From: Polyodon spathula
Lineage: Eukaryota; Chordata; Actinopteri; Acipenseriformes; Polyodontidae
Assembly: GCF_017654505.1 (NCBI RefSeq)
Contig: NC_054537.1
Span: 79,522,118-79,586,117 of the forward strand
Length of the DNA: 64,000 nucleotides
Reading direction: 5' to 3'
Part shown: one piece after another, positions 24,450 to 37,599 of the stretch
How the letters are laid out: the number at the start of each line of letters is the position of its first letter
How positions within the stretch are numbered: position 1 is the first letter of the stretch
Program-made: the position numbers and the translations under genes
Notes under the pieces: model-generated
The model's database searches: none
Seen by the model: the letters and a program-made list of their open reading frames with translations, nothing else
Told to the model about the DNA's origin: nothing

Positions 24450-25118
24450 GTACTGAAAGAAATGCATAACGATGCTTGCGTGTTGAATGCCGTTTCCTAA
24501 CCCAGTTTGCCTGTTTTCAAACAGGTGTTATTTTAACAAAGTTTTATTTAATGGAGACTCGTGGTGTTTTTGATTTTGTTTCCTGAAGTTGAACAAGGGT
24601 AATGAGTCAGTTTGTGATTGCTATTGATCCCAGTTTAACTGCATTCTGATCAAAAGGATTTGTGCACCTCAGGTAGTGACAGCCTTGACCTCTGTGTAAA
24701 CCCATTAAATTAAGAGTCCCAGAGGTTGTGTAAAATTCTTGGAGGATAGTATATTTTAACAATTCCCACTTGTATGTTGCTATTGTGCAGCATACATATG
24801 TTTTGTCATTATAAGTGTATGGAAAATGTGCACATTTACCAGATGCTCTTGGGGGTTGGTCATGATTCTGCAATCTCCATTTAGGCTAAAAGTGCTTTAA
24901 ACTTTACATTTTTAAAGTTCCCAGAATGTAATGACTGAAACAGAAAATGATACAAAGTGAATGTTAACCACAAGAAAATTAGTTCAGATAACTCCTGTGT
25001 TAGTTGGGATAACGATATTTCACACCTAAATAAATGGCTCTTTAGGTGGCTACATATTCAGTAATTTGTACTGGTTGTTTGACTTATCTTTACCTCCTGA
25101 ATCTTTTTTCATTTGTAG

Positions 25119-25411
25119 GATATGTTCAAGCATCAAAGCGTGACAAGAAGTTCTCAACATGCTCGCCAAACTATTCCTATGCTGCTCTGTGTGAGTGCTT
25201 ACGCAGAGTGTTCATCTACCGGCAACCCTCTCCAGTGTCCACTGTGCTTTACAACAGGAAAGAAGGAAGACAAGTAGGGCAGGTTGCTAAGCAACAAGTT
25301 GCAAGCCTGGAATCCAATGATACCGTCTTGGGATTTAGAGCAACAAATGAGAGGTTATTTGTCTTAATGTCAAAGAACATGTTTGTTATAAAAGTAAATA
25401 CTGGAAATTAG
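25119..25411 (+). CDS. NUDCD1: NUDCD1 terminal coding exon with stop codon
   Basis: This exon is preceded by a T-rich tract and TTTGTAG. It completes the split Gly codon and then reads [11 protein letters not shown] through [18 protein letters not shown] and [18 protein letters not shown] to IKVNTGN, ending in TAG at 25409-25411. This is the conserved C-terminus of NUDCD1. A 121-residue ORF opens upstream at 25046, but its first 24 or so residues are translated intron, because the AG acceptor at 25117-25118 and the phase fit the family. Together the four exons encode about 240 residues of a protein that is about 583 residues in human. A 3' UTR follows; the poly(A) site was not resolved, although ATTAAA-type hexamers occur in the next 300 bp. 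Confidence 0.95.
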
Positions 25412-25748
25412 AATATACAGCTTTTAGGCTTCTGTTCTGCAGTAGTCTGTGCTCTTTCACATTACAAAATACTTTAGTCGGTTGAAGCTATGAAGGCTAT
25501 TGTATCACCACCAACTGCAAATTAAACATGCTTTTTTTTTTTTTTTTTTTTTCAAATGCAAACAATTGTTTATGTAATAGAGAAAAAACTGGTTTGTTTT
25601 TGGAGCATACTGCATAGTAGCATTATTGTTTAAACTGTGTAATTTTAATTGCTAAATCAATACATAACTTTTGGATTAAAAACTTTCAATTATATTTGAT
25701 GCAAGGTAATTTATTTTATTTTTATGGCTTAGAACTGAAGCTTAAATT

Positions 25749-25752
<4 letters not shown>

Positions 25753-25845
<93 letters not shown>
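25753..25845. repeat. (TA)n microsatellite in or beyond the NUDCD1 3' UTR
   Basis: About 90 bases of TA repeat, ending in (CA)n, starting 340 bp after the NUDCD1 stop codon. Confidence 0.95.
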
Positions 25846-25849
25846 TTCT

Positions 25850-28129
25850 ATTGAGTTTTAATGTTTAACAAACAAAACAAATAAACCACCTAGCTCCATT
25901 TTGAGCACTAACTAAACACAACTGGACCGTAGGCTGTTTACCTGTTTTATAAAAATAAAGCTCAGTTTAATGCAATTACAAAAGGAACACACAGTTACCT
26001 TTTAATTGACTGCTTAGAAGCAGAGTGTACTTTCTGCTTCCTTCTACTCGGCAGTCCTGTGCAGACTAACTGCATCTCTTAAATACCTTACAATTACTTC
26101 CAAGTGCAGAGGATAATTGACAATACAATAATTAAACAAAACATGCATACACACATTTGTTTTTGGCAGGGAGGAATTGAACCCTCTCAGGAGTGTGGAT
26201 TGAATAGATCAATCTGGCAATTGCTTTGTAGTGCAAAATTGATGTACTGCACTATTGCATTCGATTTATAGGAGCAGGTGAAAGAACTGATCATGCGTTC
26301 ATCTGTGCTTCAGATAATCTTCAGTGAAATAGTGGTTTGCACTTATTTTGTAGAGTCCTTGGACTGTAAGAGACTGCAATGCAAGCGAACAGCACTGTTA
26401 TCTCCAAGTTGTGTACCTGCTGTAAAATGTTGGTATCTATTGCAGATGGCCGTATTATTGTAAACCAAGAAAAAATGATCTCATAATGACAAGTCTTCTT
26501 TCAGTCACATAATGACATGTATTTCAGATTATTTTATTAGTATTTGGCACATGCATAAATGAACACAAATGCATTTGGTACAGAGCTTTCAAAGGTATTT
26601 ACTAGTTCTTGTCACTCCGAGTGGTGGTTGGAGCCAGGCTACAAAAAATGCTGTAATGAATTGGAAAAATCTAGTGATGCAAATTTAGAAAGCTATTTAT
26701 CAGGAATGTAATAAAAAAAAAATTGCATGTACATTTGTGATTTGGCTTCCTAATACATTTAACTGGAAACGCCAATATTTTTTTTTTTTATATGCAGAAA
26801 TTTGGTGCATGGTCTAAACTAATTGATCAGTACTGTTTCTCCCCTAGTGTAAAGTATAGAACGACTTGTTTAATAATTACATTATTCTATACTAACACTG
26901 AAGTGAATGCTTTAACTTGTAACTAATAGTACGCATGTTTTCACATTTTACAGAATTCAATCTCTAAACTCCTATCTACATACATGGGTTTTTTGTTGTT
27001 TTTTTAGCAATAAATGAGAAACAACATAAGTTATTGAACAGTTGGGCCTTTACAACACAGATAACTGCATTTAAGTTAGCAATTATATGAACATTGCAAA
27101 ATGAGTTCAAATGACTAGCCTGGAAATACAAGTGTAAGCAGAAGAATAGTGTATCAAGATTTTACAACTCTGCAAGTGCAAGTCCATACAGAACAGAGAT
27201 GGGCATCTCTTGTCCTTCCAGACTTCATCTTTGTTCCAGCCACGTTCTTAATTGTTTAATTGAATCAATTACCCTCAAGGCCCTTCAGATCATCCAAGGG
27301 ATACAGAATAGTTATTACTGTAGCATTTCACATATAATTCACACCCTGTGTATAGCAAGAACGACTGAGCTTTCTCTTGCGTCCCTTGTGTGTACCACAC
27401 CTCTTGCACTTATTTTGTTTGATTGCATCTTGCAACCCCTATCAAAAACAACATACTATACTACTGTAAAAAAATAACATTGTAACGCCAATATACTGTA
27501 CCCCTTTGTATAACACAGAAATTATCCTAAAAATCTAAACGGTGATGATTGTTAGACTTAAGCATTACTACTACTTAGAAAATACGCTACTATTGTGCCT
27601 GTATAAACAAGTGTTCCTTATTAAAAATGAGTGGAGGGTCGCTTAATTACAAAATCATTTTGGGGGGGTCACAGGGGAATACTACTGTTTATGCAGATGG
27701 CACTACTAATCAGAAGTTTATGACTACAAACTTCTCATAACAAAATTGACTTATTCAAAACAGTTACAATGTGAAATTCTTTACAGAGATTTGATAGTGT
27801 ATGCATATGATCATATGATAGACAGTTTCATGGATCGGTCATCCTTAGTGTTTTAGTTGTACTTTCCAGATTCCTGGTCCTGAATGATTTATTTAAAGAA
27901 AAACGCTACAAACGATGCTTGTCCTTGTTATCTGGAGAACGGTAGTAGCTTTCTGATCCTGTATGGGGTATGACGAGGGTGCACCAGTTCATTATAAACG
28001 TTACTCTTGGATTGTTTAACTGACAGGAAATCAATGCATGCTAACTCAAGTGTCTCTGAGGTAGAAGCTCCAGCCAAAGCAGTTCCAAACGTCCGTGATA
28101 CATTCCCACAAGACTGTTCAAGTTGATAA
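25850..28129. other. Intergenic sequence
   Basis: AT-rich. ORFs at 26278-26463 and 27199-27477 are not recognisable. It may include NUDCD1 3' UTR at its start. Confidence 0.5.
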
Positions 28130-28704
28130 CACTGTGTAACAATTTTTCACAAAGACGGCCGCAGTGGATGATGACAGACCAGAAATAGGAACTGACTCAG
28201 AACATAGGTTTGGAATGGTGAAGGCGCTGATGCGCAGTTTAATAATTATCCAGACAAAAAATAAAAGGTCCATAACGAAAACAGCACACAGCATTTGAGG
28301 CCAAAATAGACAAACAAAACGAATAGACATTGACAAAAACAGGGTGGACGAACGCTACACAAAACAATTGACATTTATAACACCGTGTAACAACAATTTT
28401 TTTTTTTTTTTTTTGTTCCTGGGTAGTAAGTGTTATTTCCTAATTGCTTATGCCTCAAAAGTATAGAAAATGGCTATTATTCCCCACAAACTTTGCTTTT
28501 GTGACCAGGACAGTGATATTTCAAAATATCACTATTTCCAATGGTTAAACAGGCAAATGTGTGTCTTTTTGTTCACATAAAGTCAGAAAAAAACAACATA
28601 TGAATCCAAATTAGCATGTATTTATACTAAAGTAATACAAAAATGACTACAAAAGATTTAGAAGTGAGTAGTTTTTCGAGATTTACGATTATACTGTAAA
28701 TACA
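28130..28704. mobile_element. LTR-like element copy 2 with half a foldback element
   Basis: 28130-28147 is an outer foldback tip (CACTGTGTAACAATTTTT). 28148-28380 matches the first part of the LTR-like family (CACAAAGACGGCCGCAGTGG onward). 28381-28704 is the left foldback arm, nearly identical to 8709-9032. The arm stops four bases past the palindrome centre, and the second arm and the rest of the LTR are absent. The next base begins a Tc1 transposase fragment. Confidence 0.8.
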
Positions 28705-28960
28705 TCTGCCTGTTCAGTGGTCTCTGAGCCCTATAAGTCACAAGTCTCCCTCCCAATTCGTGGCTTGTCATTGACTGAGTGTGTCTGGTTATACCGTCTC
28801 GCCAGGTTTGAAATTGCTGGCTGTGAGCACCCAAGTCGGCAAGCCAGATTACGCTGCTCTGGTCCAGCCTGCAACGTGCTGATTGCACAAAGCCGCTGCT
28901 GTCTGACAGACGTGGCATATTGGTGTTTTTCTGTGATTTTTCTTTATCGCTTTTATTCAT
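28705..28960 (-). pseudogene. Tc1-like transposase N-terminal fragment
   Basis: On the minus strand the frame gives MPRLSDSSGFVQSARCRLDQ, then the interrupted helix-turn-helix region with LADLGAHSQQFQTW and the linker TSHELGGRLVT. This is the DNA-binding N-terminus of a Tc1 transposase (typically MPRLS followed by a paired-like HTH). The catalytic half is missing, replaced by the foldback arm at 28704. An upstream non-coding end of the element probably lies at about 28960-29150. Confidence 0.65.
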
Positions 28961-29594
28961 TCTTGCAATTCAACAGCTGAAATCGCTCCATATCCAGTGT
29001 CCAATCACTGTCTCACTAATTAGATTTTTAAGTGCATATGCTTCAGTCATAGTCACTGAAGCATGTCATGGTCAAGGACGAATGACTGAGTGATTAAAAA
29101 GATACCAAAAACATTTTGTCAATGTCCATCACTTATATACAGTACATTATATTTTTCTCGAAAATAAATGTTATAATAGTGATAAGTTTCTTTTGATGCG
29201 AAGTAAACTGTTTTATCTAAGAATACCCTTTCTTAAATATCCAGTATCATAGATGTACATGCATTCTTTTTTTTAATTATAAACAAATTTAACTTGCCTG
29301 AATATTGTTTTTGTGCAGTATTTTGCCATTACCTTGTTTACCTGAGCAAAAATTTAGCATATTTTTCATTTAGGTCCCGGAAATAAAATTCCAGCCATCA
29401 AAGTGCTACTTGTTTGACTTGTTTTAAGAGTGCAGGGATCAAGATGTACTGCAATAGAAGAGCAGTCTCTGTATTTACTTTACTGTACACAATAGCGCCA
29501 CGCTTCAATATAGATCGGAGTTGCCTGAAAGAAGTTCATAATGCTGAAAAAGTACTGAAAGTTATTTCAAGGTAATAAACAGCACAAGGTCCAG

Positions 29595-30240
29595 TTAAGG
29601 GGAAACAAGTTTATATACTAAATACAAAACTGAAAGATCTTAATTGGATAAGTCTCCGTCCCCTGAGTTAATACTTGGTGGAAGCACCTTTGGCAGCAAT
29701 TACAGCTGTGAGTCTGTTGGGATAGGTCTCTACCAACTTTGCACACCTACCAAACTGTTCAAGCTCTGTCAACTTCCTTGGGGAGCGTTGATGGACAGCA
29801 ATCTTCAAGTCATGCCACAAATTTTCGATTGGATTTAGGTCGGGGCTCTGACTGGGCCATTCAAGGACATTTTACCTTTTTGTTTCTTAGCCACTCCAGT
29901 GTAGCTTTGGCTGTGTGCTTTGGGTCGTTGTCATGCTAAAAGGTGAACTTCCGTCCCAGTTTCAGCTTTTTGCAGAGAGCAGCAGGTTTTCCTCAAGGAC
30001 TTCTCTGTACTTTGCTCCATTCATTTTTCCTTCTGTCCTGAAAAGTGCCCCAGTCCCTGCCAATGAGAAACATACCCATAAAATGATGCTGCCACCACCA
30101 TGCTTCACAGTAGGGATGGGGTTCTTTGGGTTATGCACAGTGTTGAGTTTGCACCAAACAGAACGTTTGCATTTAGGCAAAAAAGTTCCACTTTACTTTC
30201 CGACCACAAAAGTTTTTGCCGCATGGCTACAGAATCTCCT

Positions 30241-30275
<35 letters not shown>

Positions 30276-30919
30276 ATACTTCAAAATGGGATTCAAGGTG
30301 GGCTTTCTTGAGTAATGACTACCTTCTTGCCACCCTACCATACCGGTCACATTTGAGGAGTGCTTGGGATGTTGTTGTCACATCATGCACACTTTGACCA
30401 GTCTTGGCCATAAAAGCCTGTAACTTGAAAAGTTGCCGTTGGCCTCTTGGTAGCCTCTCTGATCAGTCTCCTTGCTCGGTCATCCAGTTTGGAGGAGCAG
30501 CCTGAGCTAGGCAGGGTCTTGGTGGTGCCATACACCTTCCACTTCTTAATAATCATCTTGACCGTGGTCCAACGGATATTCAAGGCCTTTGATATTTTTT
30601 ATACCCATCCCCTGATCTGTGCCTTTCAACAACTTTGTCCTGGAGTTCTTTTGAAAGCGCCTTGGTGCTCATGGTTGAGTCTTAGCTTTGAAATGCACTA
30701 CCCAGCAGAGGGAACCTACAGGAAATTCTGAATTTTTTTTTATGAAAAACTGTCAATTATTTTTCTACAAATTTCTAGAATATTTTTTTCACTTGGAAGT
30801 TGTTAGGTAGGATAAATGGGAAAAAAAAAAAAAACTATTTTAATGCATTTTAATTCCAGGCTATAAGGCAACAAAAGGTGAACATTTTGAAAGGGGGTGT
30901 AGACTTTCTATAGGCACTG
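29595..30919 (-). pseudogene. Tc1 transposon, near full length but decayed
   Basis: The right end GTAGACTTTCTATAGGCACTG is a Tc1-type terminal repeat; the left one is not recognisable. On the minus strand the transposase runs from the HTH and linker (WTTVKMIIKKWKVYGTTKTL, about 30383-30583) through LLWSESKVELF (about 30210). There the expected first catalytic Asp (WSDES) is missing. It continues with VKHGGGSIILWVCF, HDNDPKHTAKATLEWL (about 29895-29945) and [15 protein letters not shown] (about 29810-29850), which keep the second Asp and the Glu. A T-run at 30244-30273 and several stops break the frame. It is inactive. Plus-strand ORFs here (29644-30397) are antisense shadows. Confidence 0.85.
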
Positions 30920-31930
30920 TTTCTGCCTTAACTGTTTATCAAAAATTACCACCACAATTAAAGAACTAAATACATATATTGAACCCACTCATGCAATTCC
31001 ACTTGGTTAAAATTGGTTAATTTGTCATTTAGACTTGTCTTCCAGTGTTTCAAGATTATGAAGTCAGGTGGGTCATTCTGTTCAAATCATGTGACAATAT
31101 GACCTTTTGAACTCTGCCAGACCCAGCAATTTTTGGGGGACTAAAGGTTGTATCGTCACAGGGTTTGACTGGAATGAGGTAGGCTTTTCAATGTTCCATG
31201 AAGCATAACACCTTGTTAAGGGTTGGGAAAGCATCTAACAACTATCCTATCCATGATTATCTGTAGCTTTTCCCCCCAAAGAAATATGTAACACTAGAAT
31301 CCACCAACATATATTTAATTGAAAAAAATATATATACAAAAAACAGTTTCTCCAGTCACTGGGCTCACCTCTTGATAAATTGTTAATTATAAAATAGGAA
31401 GGCATACCTAGAATACAAACAAACTTCAATAAGAAAACATGATTTACATTTTATGTATTAACATTTGTTTTATTCATAACACAGTTGAATTGTTTTTAAT
31501 GTAGGCAGAAGCTGTGATGAGCAATCTGTAAGAGCCCAAAGCATCTAATTACAATATCCATGTTGAGTGTGATTGAACATCTGAGATGTGTCTCAAAACT
31601 CTTAATGAGGTAGCCAAGCTGGACCTGTGGAGAGAAAAGCTGATCAAGAATAACAACATATTTTTAAATGATTTCAAGAATGGTACATACATTGGCAATG
31701 AGGTACAGCATAACAGCAAAGGAAGGTTCCAGTTTAAACCAACAATGGGTTTAATAGGGTGACGATGGTGTACACTACAATCCAACAACAATGGTGACAA
31801 GAAGTGCAAATCCAGTAGTTAGTGCTCCAGGTTGTAATTGATGTGCTGTACAGGTTTGTGTCGTGCTGGGAGGTGTGCTGGTGCAAGTGTTGAAGGTACG
31901 TCTTAGCTCCTGTCCTCTCAGAAAACCAGA
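30920..31930. other. Intergenic sequence
   Basis: No gene recognised. ORFs at 31247-31429 and 31549-31809 are unsupported. Confidence 0.5.
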
Positions 31931-31939
31931 AAACCTGTC

Positions 31940-32497
31940 TATCTGGTGTGACCACCATTTGCCTCATGCAGCGCAACACATCTCCTTCAGGCTGTTGATT
32001 GTGGCCTGAGGAATGTTGTCCCACTCCTCTTCAATGGCTGTGCGAAGTTGCTGGAAGTTACAGGCCGTCAATCAAGAGCATCCCAAACATGCTCAATGGG
32101 TGACATGTCTGGTGAGTATGCAGGCCATGGAAGAACTGGGACATTTACAGCTTACAGAAATTGTGTATAGATCCTTGCGACATGGGGCCGTGCATTATCA
32201 TGCTGAAACATGAGGTGATGGCGGTGGATGAATGGCACGACAATGGGCCTCAGGATCTCGTCACAGTATCTCTGTGCATTCAAATTTCCATCGCTAAAAT
32301 GCAATTGTGTTTGTTGTCTGTAGCTTATGCCTGCCCATACCATAACACCACCGCCACCATGGGGAACAAATTTGTGCACTAAATTTGAGAGAAATAAGCT
32401 TTTTGTGCGTATGGAAAATTTCTGGGATCTTTTATTTCAGCTCATGAAACATGGGACCAGCACTTTACATGTTGCTTTTAGATTTTTTGTTCAGTGT
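31940..32497 (-). pseudogene. Tc1 transposon with N-terminal half deleted
   Basis: The minus strand reads MHKFVPHGGGGVMVWAGISY, then FQHDNARPHVAR and PWPAYSPDMSPIEHVWDALD followed by a stop. This is the second half of a Tc1 DDE domain with its second Asp and Glu present. On its 5' side it is joined directly to a terminal repeat (AAATTTCTGGGATC, CATGAAACATGGGACCAGC, ending near TTCAGTGTA at 32497). The HTH domain and the first catalytic Asp are therefore deleted. The partner terminal repeat on the left was not found. Confidence 0.8.
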
Positions 32498-32529
32498 ATT
32501 ATGGAGGTGCTGCAACTTTAATTTAAAGA

Positions 32530-33150
32530 TTTAAGTTTTTCTGTGGAAAGCTGTTTGTTAACCAAAAAACGGGAACATTCAGACTGAATACAAACATCAC
32601 AAAAAAGCAAAAATTGTGTTAAAAATACATGTATTTTTTCAGCAACTTGATCTTTAATGTAACACAGTTAGAATGATGTTGCTGGTCTAGCTTCCTAAAT
32701 CAACGGTTTAAATTGAAATAATACAATTTGCAGTACATTAATTTATATCTGGAAAGGCATATAACAGAGTGACTCAGCTGCTAAATTGAAAGAAAAAAAA
32801 GATTATGCCTCAAAAAAGAACGCTTACCAGTTAATGACTAATGCTTTAAATTATTACAGTTTACTTTGTGCTTTTATTACAAAAAAACCCAGAACTTAAA
32901 TAATTGATTACACTAATCAGCACCTTTCATGGACATAAATAAACATCATGTTCCATTTACCAATATTCCATATTCTTTTTTTTTTTCAAAATCTAATTCA
33001 ATTACCGGGCAATCACCAGAATAAAGCTTTTAGGAAATGTATAATAATTATACACTTCCATCAGTCAAGCATTTTGACTCCAACTTTTCTTGCTGGCAGG
33101 TTATGTCTATTGAATGCTTGTGCAGCAGGGTGGATGCTTATGGCAAGCCA
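32530..33150. other. Intergenic sequence
   Basis: Nothing recognised. Confidence 0.5.
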
Positions 33151-33156
33151 AATTAT

Positions 33157-33492
33157 CATTTTAGAGATCGCAAAATTATATATATATTAACTAGATATCT
33201 TAAAATGATTTAGATATATAAAATCCATTTAGAGATATCCCAAAATGATTTCCTGTTCATTTAGCGATATCTCTAAATAGTCAGGAAGTCCATTCATAAC
33301 AGGAATTTGGCATTTTCACAGGAAGTCATTTAGAGAGATCTTAAAATTGCTTCCTGTTCATTTCAAGATATCTCTAAACAATTTATAGATATCTCTAAGT
33401 GAACAGGAAGTTATTTTGAGATATCTCTAAATGAACAGGAAATCATTGCAAGATATTTTAAAATGAATGGAAAGTTATTTCAAGATATCTCT
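33157..33492. repeat. Array of inverted GATATCTC-type units
   Basis: About eight blocks built from GAGATATCTCTAAA-like palindromes separated by CAGGAAGTCATTT or its complement AAATGATTTCCTG. They alternate in orientation over about 335 bp. The spacing is irregular (roughly 35-50 bp). It is not a CRISPR array: the units invert and the spacers resemble each other. Confidence 0.75.
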
Positions 33493-33899
33493 TGCACAAA
33501 GTTGTACACATTGTGTCCTTACGTTACATCAAAAAGACAGCCATTGCAAGTGGAAAGTTACATTCAGAGATGTACATCTGCTACAAGATAACGCTGATCA
33601 TTATCATACATGCCAACAGTCCCGATATGGTCAGGACAGTCCCGATTTCCTAGCAAATGTCTCGCATCCCGATGCATAGGAAGAAAGTCCAGAAATTTAC
33701 CCATAGAAAAAAAAAATATTCTGCACAGTAGAGTTAGTGAAAACCACACACTGTGCTCTTTGTGCAGCTGACGCATCTGCTGATCACTCACGTATACAAA
33801 GGGAGGAACGCTTCATTATGTCTATTTTACTGTGATGATGGTTATGTCATGTTGAGTTGGGGGGGATACGTCTATTATATGATAATGAGTATTTTTTTC

Positions 33900-35120
33900 G
33901 TATGACTCCTCCAATGAAGCAAGCTGAGTGGCTTGCTTCAACACACTCGGCGCTGACACTAGTCGATCCCAAGAGAAGTGTACTTCCTAAAATCAGGGAA
34001 TGATGGAAAGGGTGTGGTGTGGGAGCCATTGCCTGCGTCCGAAACCTAGACCGGCAGGGCTCTGTTGGTGTTGCCCAGGGGATTTGCAACGTGCCCCATT
34101 AATGCCAGCATGGAGCTGGGCAATGGTGGCAAACTAGTCTCTGAGGTAATCCCAGAGCTAGGTTCACCCGAGGACGACGGGTGTCACTGTCGCGACCAAA
34201 GGTCAGGAGGAAGAGCGAGAGAAAAGCAGGCGAAGAAGAAGAAAGGGGAGAAGGAGAAGAAAAGGAGAAGCAGGAAGGCGACTCAAGGAAGGAGAAAGAG
34301 AAAAGAAAGAAGGAGGAAGAAAGGAGAAGAAACCAAAAAAGGAAAAGGAGAAGAAGGAGAGAGAGAAGAAAAAAGAGAACAGAAAAGGAAAGGGAGAAGA
34401 AAGGGGGGAGAAGAAAAGAGGGCGAGCAGAGAAAGAGGAAGGGAAGGCGCGAAGGAGAAGAAAAAAAGAAGGGAAAAAGGGTAGGCGAAAAAGAGGAAGG
34501 GAAGAGACTCCTCTTCTTCCTCCATCTCTGTGGGGAAGGAGTCCTCATCCAGGAGGCCGCTAAAGATAGCGTGTCCTCCTCCACCATCAAAAGCAGTGGC
34601 TTCAGCTCGGCCTGGGCTCACATGGGCAATCTGTTCCTTGAGATAAATGATATCTCTCGAGCAATATACCCTTCTCTTCTAGGGGGAGGGGGGGGCGACT
34701 GTGAGGTTTTGGTACAGGAGCCGGAGCACAGGAGATATCCTGCGAGGGGCTCAGTGAGAGCTGGAGGATCGGGGATGGAGCCCCGAGAGCTGCTGAGGGC
34801 TTTGCCGTAGGACTGAATGTCTACCCTTCTGAGCCTATTGCGACGTACCCTGGGCTGAAAAGTTGTGCATAAGCCCATGGCCCAGTGGTATGTTGGACCC
34901 CTAGGCACCGCATGCAGAGAGGGTGCTTGTCACTGATTGGTATATTCGCCTTACAAGATGTGCAGGTGTGGAACCATGGGATGCTCGTCATTGCTTGCCA
35001 CAGGGCATCGGGCAAGGGTTACTCTACAAAAAAACAGCCCGTGGAGGACAAGGCCTGCTGAGTTTTTTGTGTTTGTTTTTGCTGCTGCAGAACACAGGCG
35101 AGCAGGATACCAACAATAAC
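33900..35120 (-). pseudogene. DIRS-like retroelement gag region, broken
   Basis: A minus-strand ORF from 35015 reads FHTCTSCKANIPISDKHPLC then MRCLGVQH. This gives C-x2-C-x9-H-x2-C-x2-C-x4-H, a Cys/His motif I associate with gag proteins of fish DIRS-type retroelements. Downstream in broken frames are EEDTLSLAASW and DEDSFPTEMEEEEESLPF, which fit the acidic part of the same gag. A purine-rich (plus strand) tract at 34195-34510 interrupts it. No tyrosine recombinase or reverse transcriptase was seen further along, so the element is 3' truncated. Family assignment is from memory and moderate. Confidence 0.55.
34195..34510 (+). repeat. Purine-rich (GA/GGA) tract
   Basis: About 315 bases that are almost only A and G on the plus strand. 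It encodes the spurious Lys/Glu/Arg-rich ORFs at 34065-34484 and 34181-34810, and Phe/Ser/Leu/Pro-rich ones on the other strand. It is a candidate for triplex (H-DNA) structure. Confidence 0.9.
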
Positions 35121-35122
35121 AA

Positions 35123-36812
<1,690 letters not shown>

Positions 36813-36872
<60 letters not shown>
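36813..36872. repeat. (TA)n microsatellite, right flank of the Tc1 element
   Basis: About 60 bases of TA repeat directly after the Tc1 right end. Confidence 0.95.
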
Positions 36873-36876
<4 letters not shown>

Positions 36877-37400
36877 CTTGTCAGCCAGCTGAGTTTGTCA
36901 ACAGCAGGGGTAAGGCACAGCCTAGTCTCAGTGGAGGACGTGCTCCCACATGAGTGAAAGGCAGTAAAAGACGACTACTCACTCCTTTAAATCAATACTG
37001 CACAGGCAGTCAACTCACGTTCTACAGATAGAAAGCCTAACAGACGCCTAAGCAGGAGCCTGCAATGCAACCATGTGCAGGTTGCTGAGGAAGAAAGAAA
37101 GGAAAAATACTAAATCAGGAGTCACTGATTCCGTGAAAGCGGCAAGCCAGCTTTCAGCCTGAAAGGCAAGGGAACTGCAGTGGACTCGAAGCTCTTATCT
37201 CAATACGCTCAGTTAACACACCTTACCGTCTTGAGAGGCAAAAAGAGAAATGGCTTCCTCAGCATGACGGTTTTAATCCTTTGGTAGGCGGGACCGAGGG
37301 TGTCATCCCAGGAAGGTGCCTATCGGCAGCTCTGGTATAGAGAGCTCAGAAAATACCTACCAATAGGTCGGCATATCCCATACGTAATATTGTTGGTGGT
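36873..37400 (-). repeat. Possible 5' terminal and leader sequence of the DIRS-like element
   Basis: Unlike its AT-rich surroundings, this block is mixed in composition and carries no ORF. On the minus strand it would lie just 5' of the gag remnant at 35015 once the Tc1 element and its microsatellite are removed. That order, and a loose resemblance to DIRS terminal sequence, suggest it is the leader of the same element. This is an inference. Confidence 0.35.
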
Positions 37401-37599
37401 CATCTTTGAATTGAAAGGGAACTGCTACAACCTTTACTTTTCAGCAATCAATGGCCTGCCGAGGTCTCTCTTATTTATTTCAATTATTTTTTATCAATTA
37501 TCTGCTTTCAAACATAATACGAAAACAATGATGGAAAAAAAAAGAAAAACTGCATTAGTGTATGGTGATATCATTAAAATTAAAATAAGTAAATAAAAA

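Noticed and set aside
29915..30397. 160-aa plus-strand ORF with a phenylalanine run
   Set aside because: Antisense to the decayed Tc1 transposase; the Phe run is the T homopolymer.
33157..33492. Possible CRISPR-like array
   Set aside because: Units are palindromic, alternate in orientation and have similar spacers, and the genome is clearly vertebrate.
34065..34810. Two long plus-strand ORFs (139 and 209 aa) rich in Lys, Glu and Arg
   Set aside because: They arise from the purine-only tract and lie antisense to a gag remnant; composition, not coding, keeps them open.
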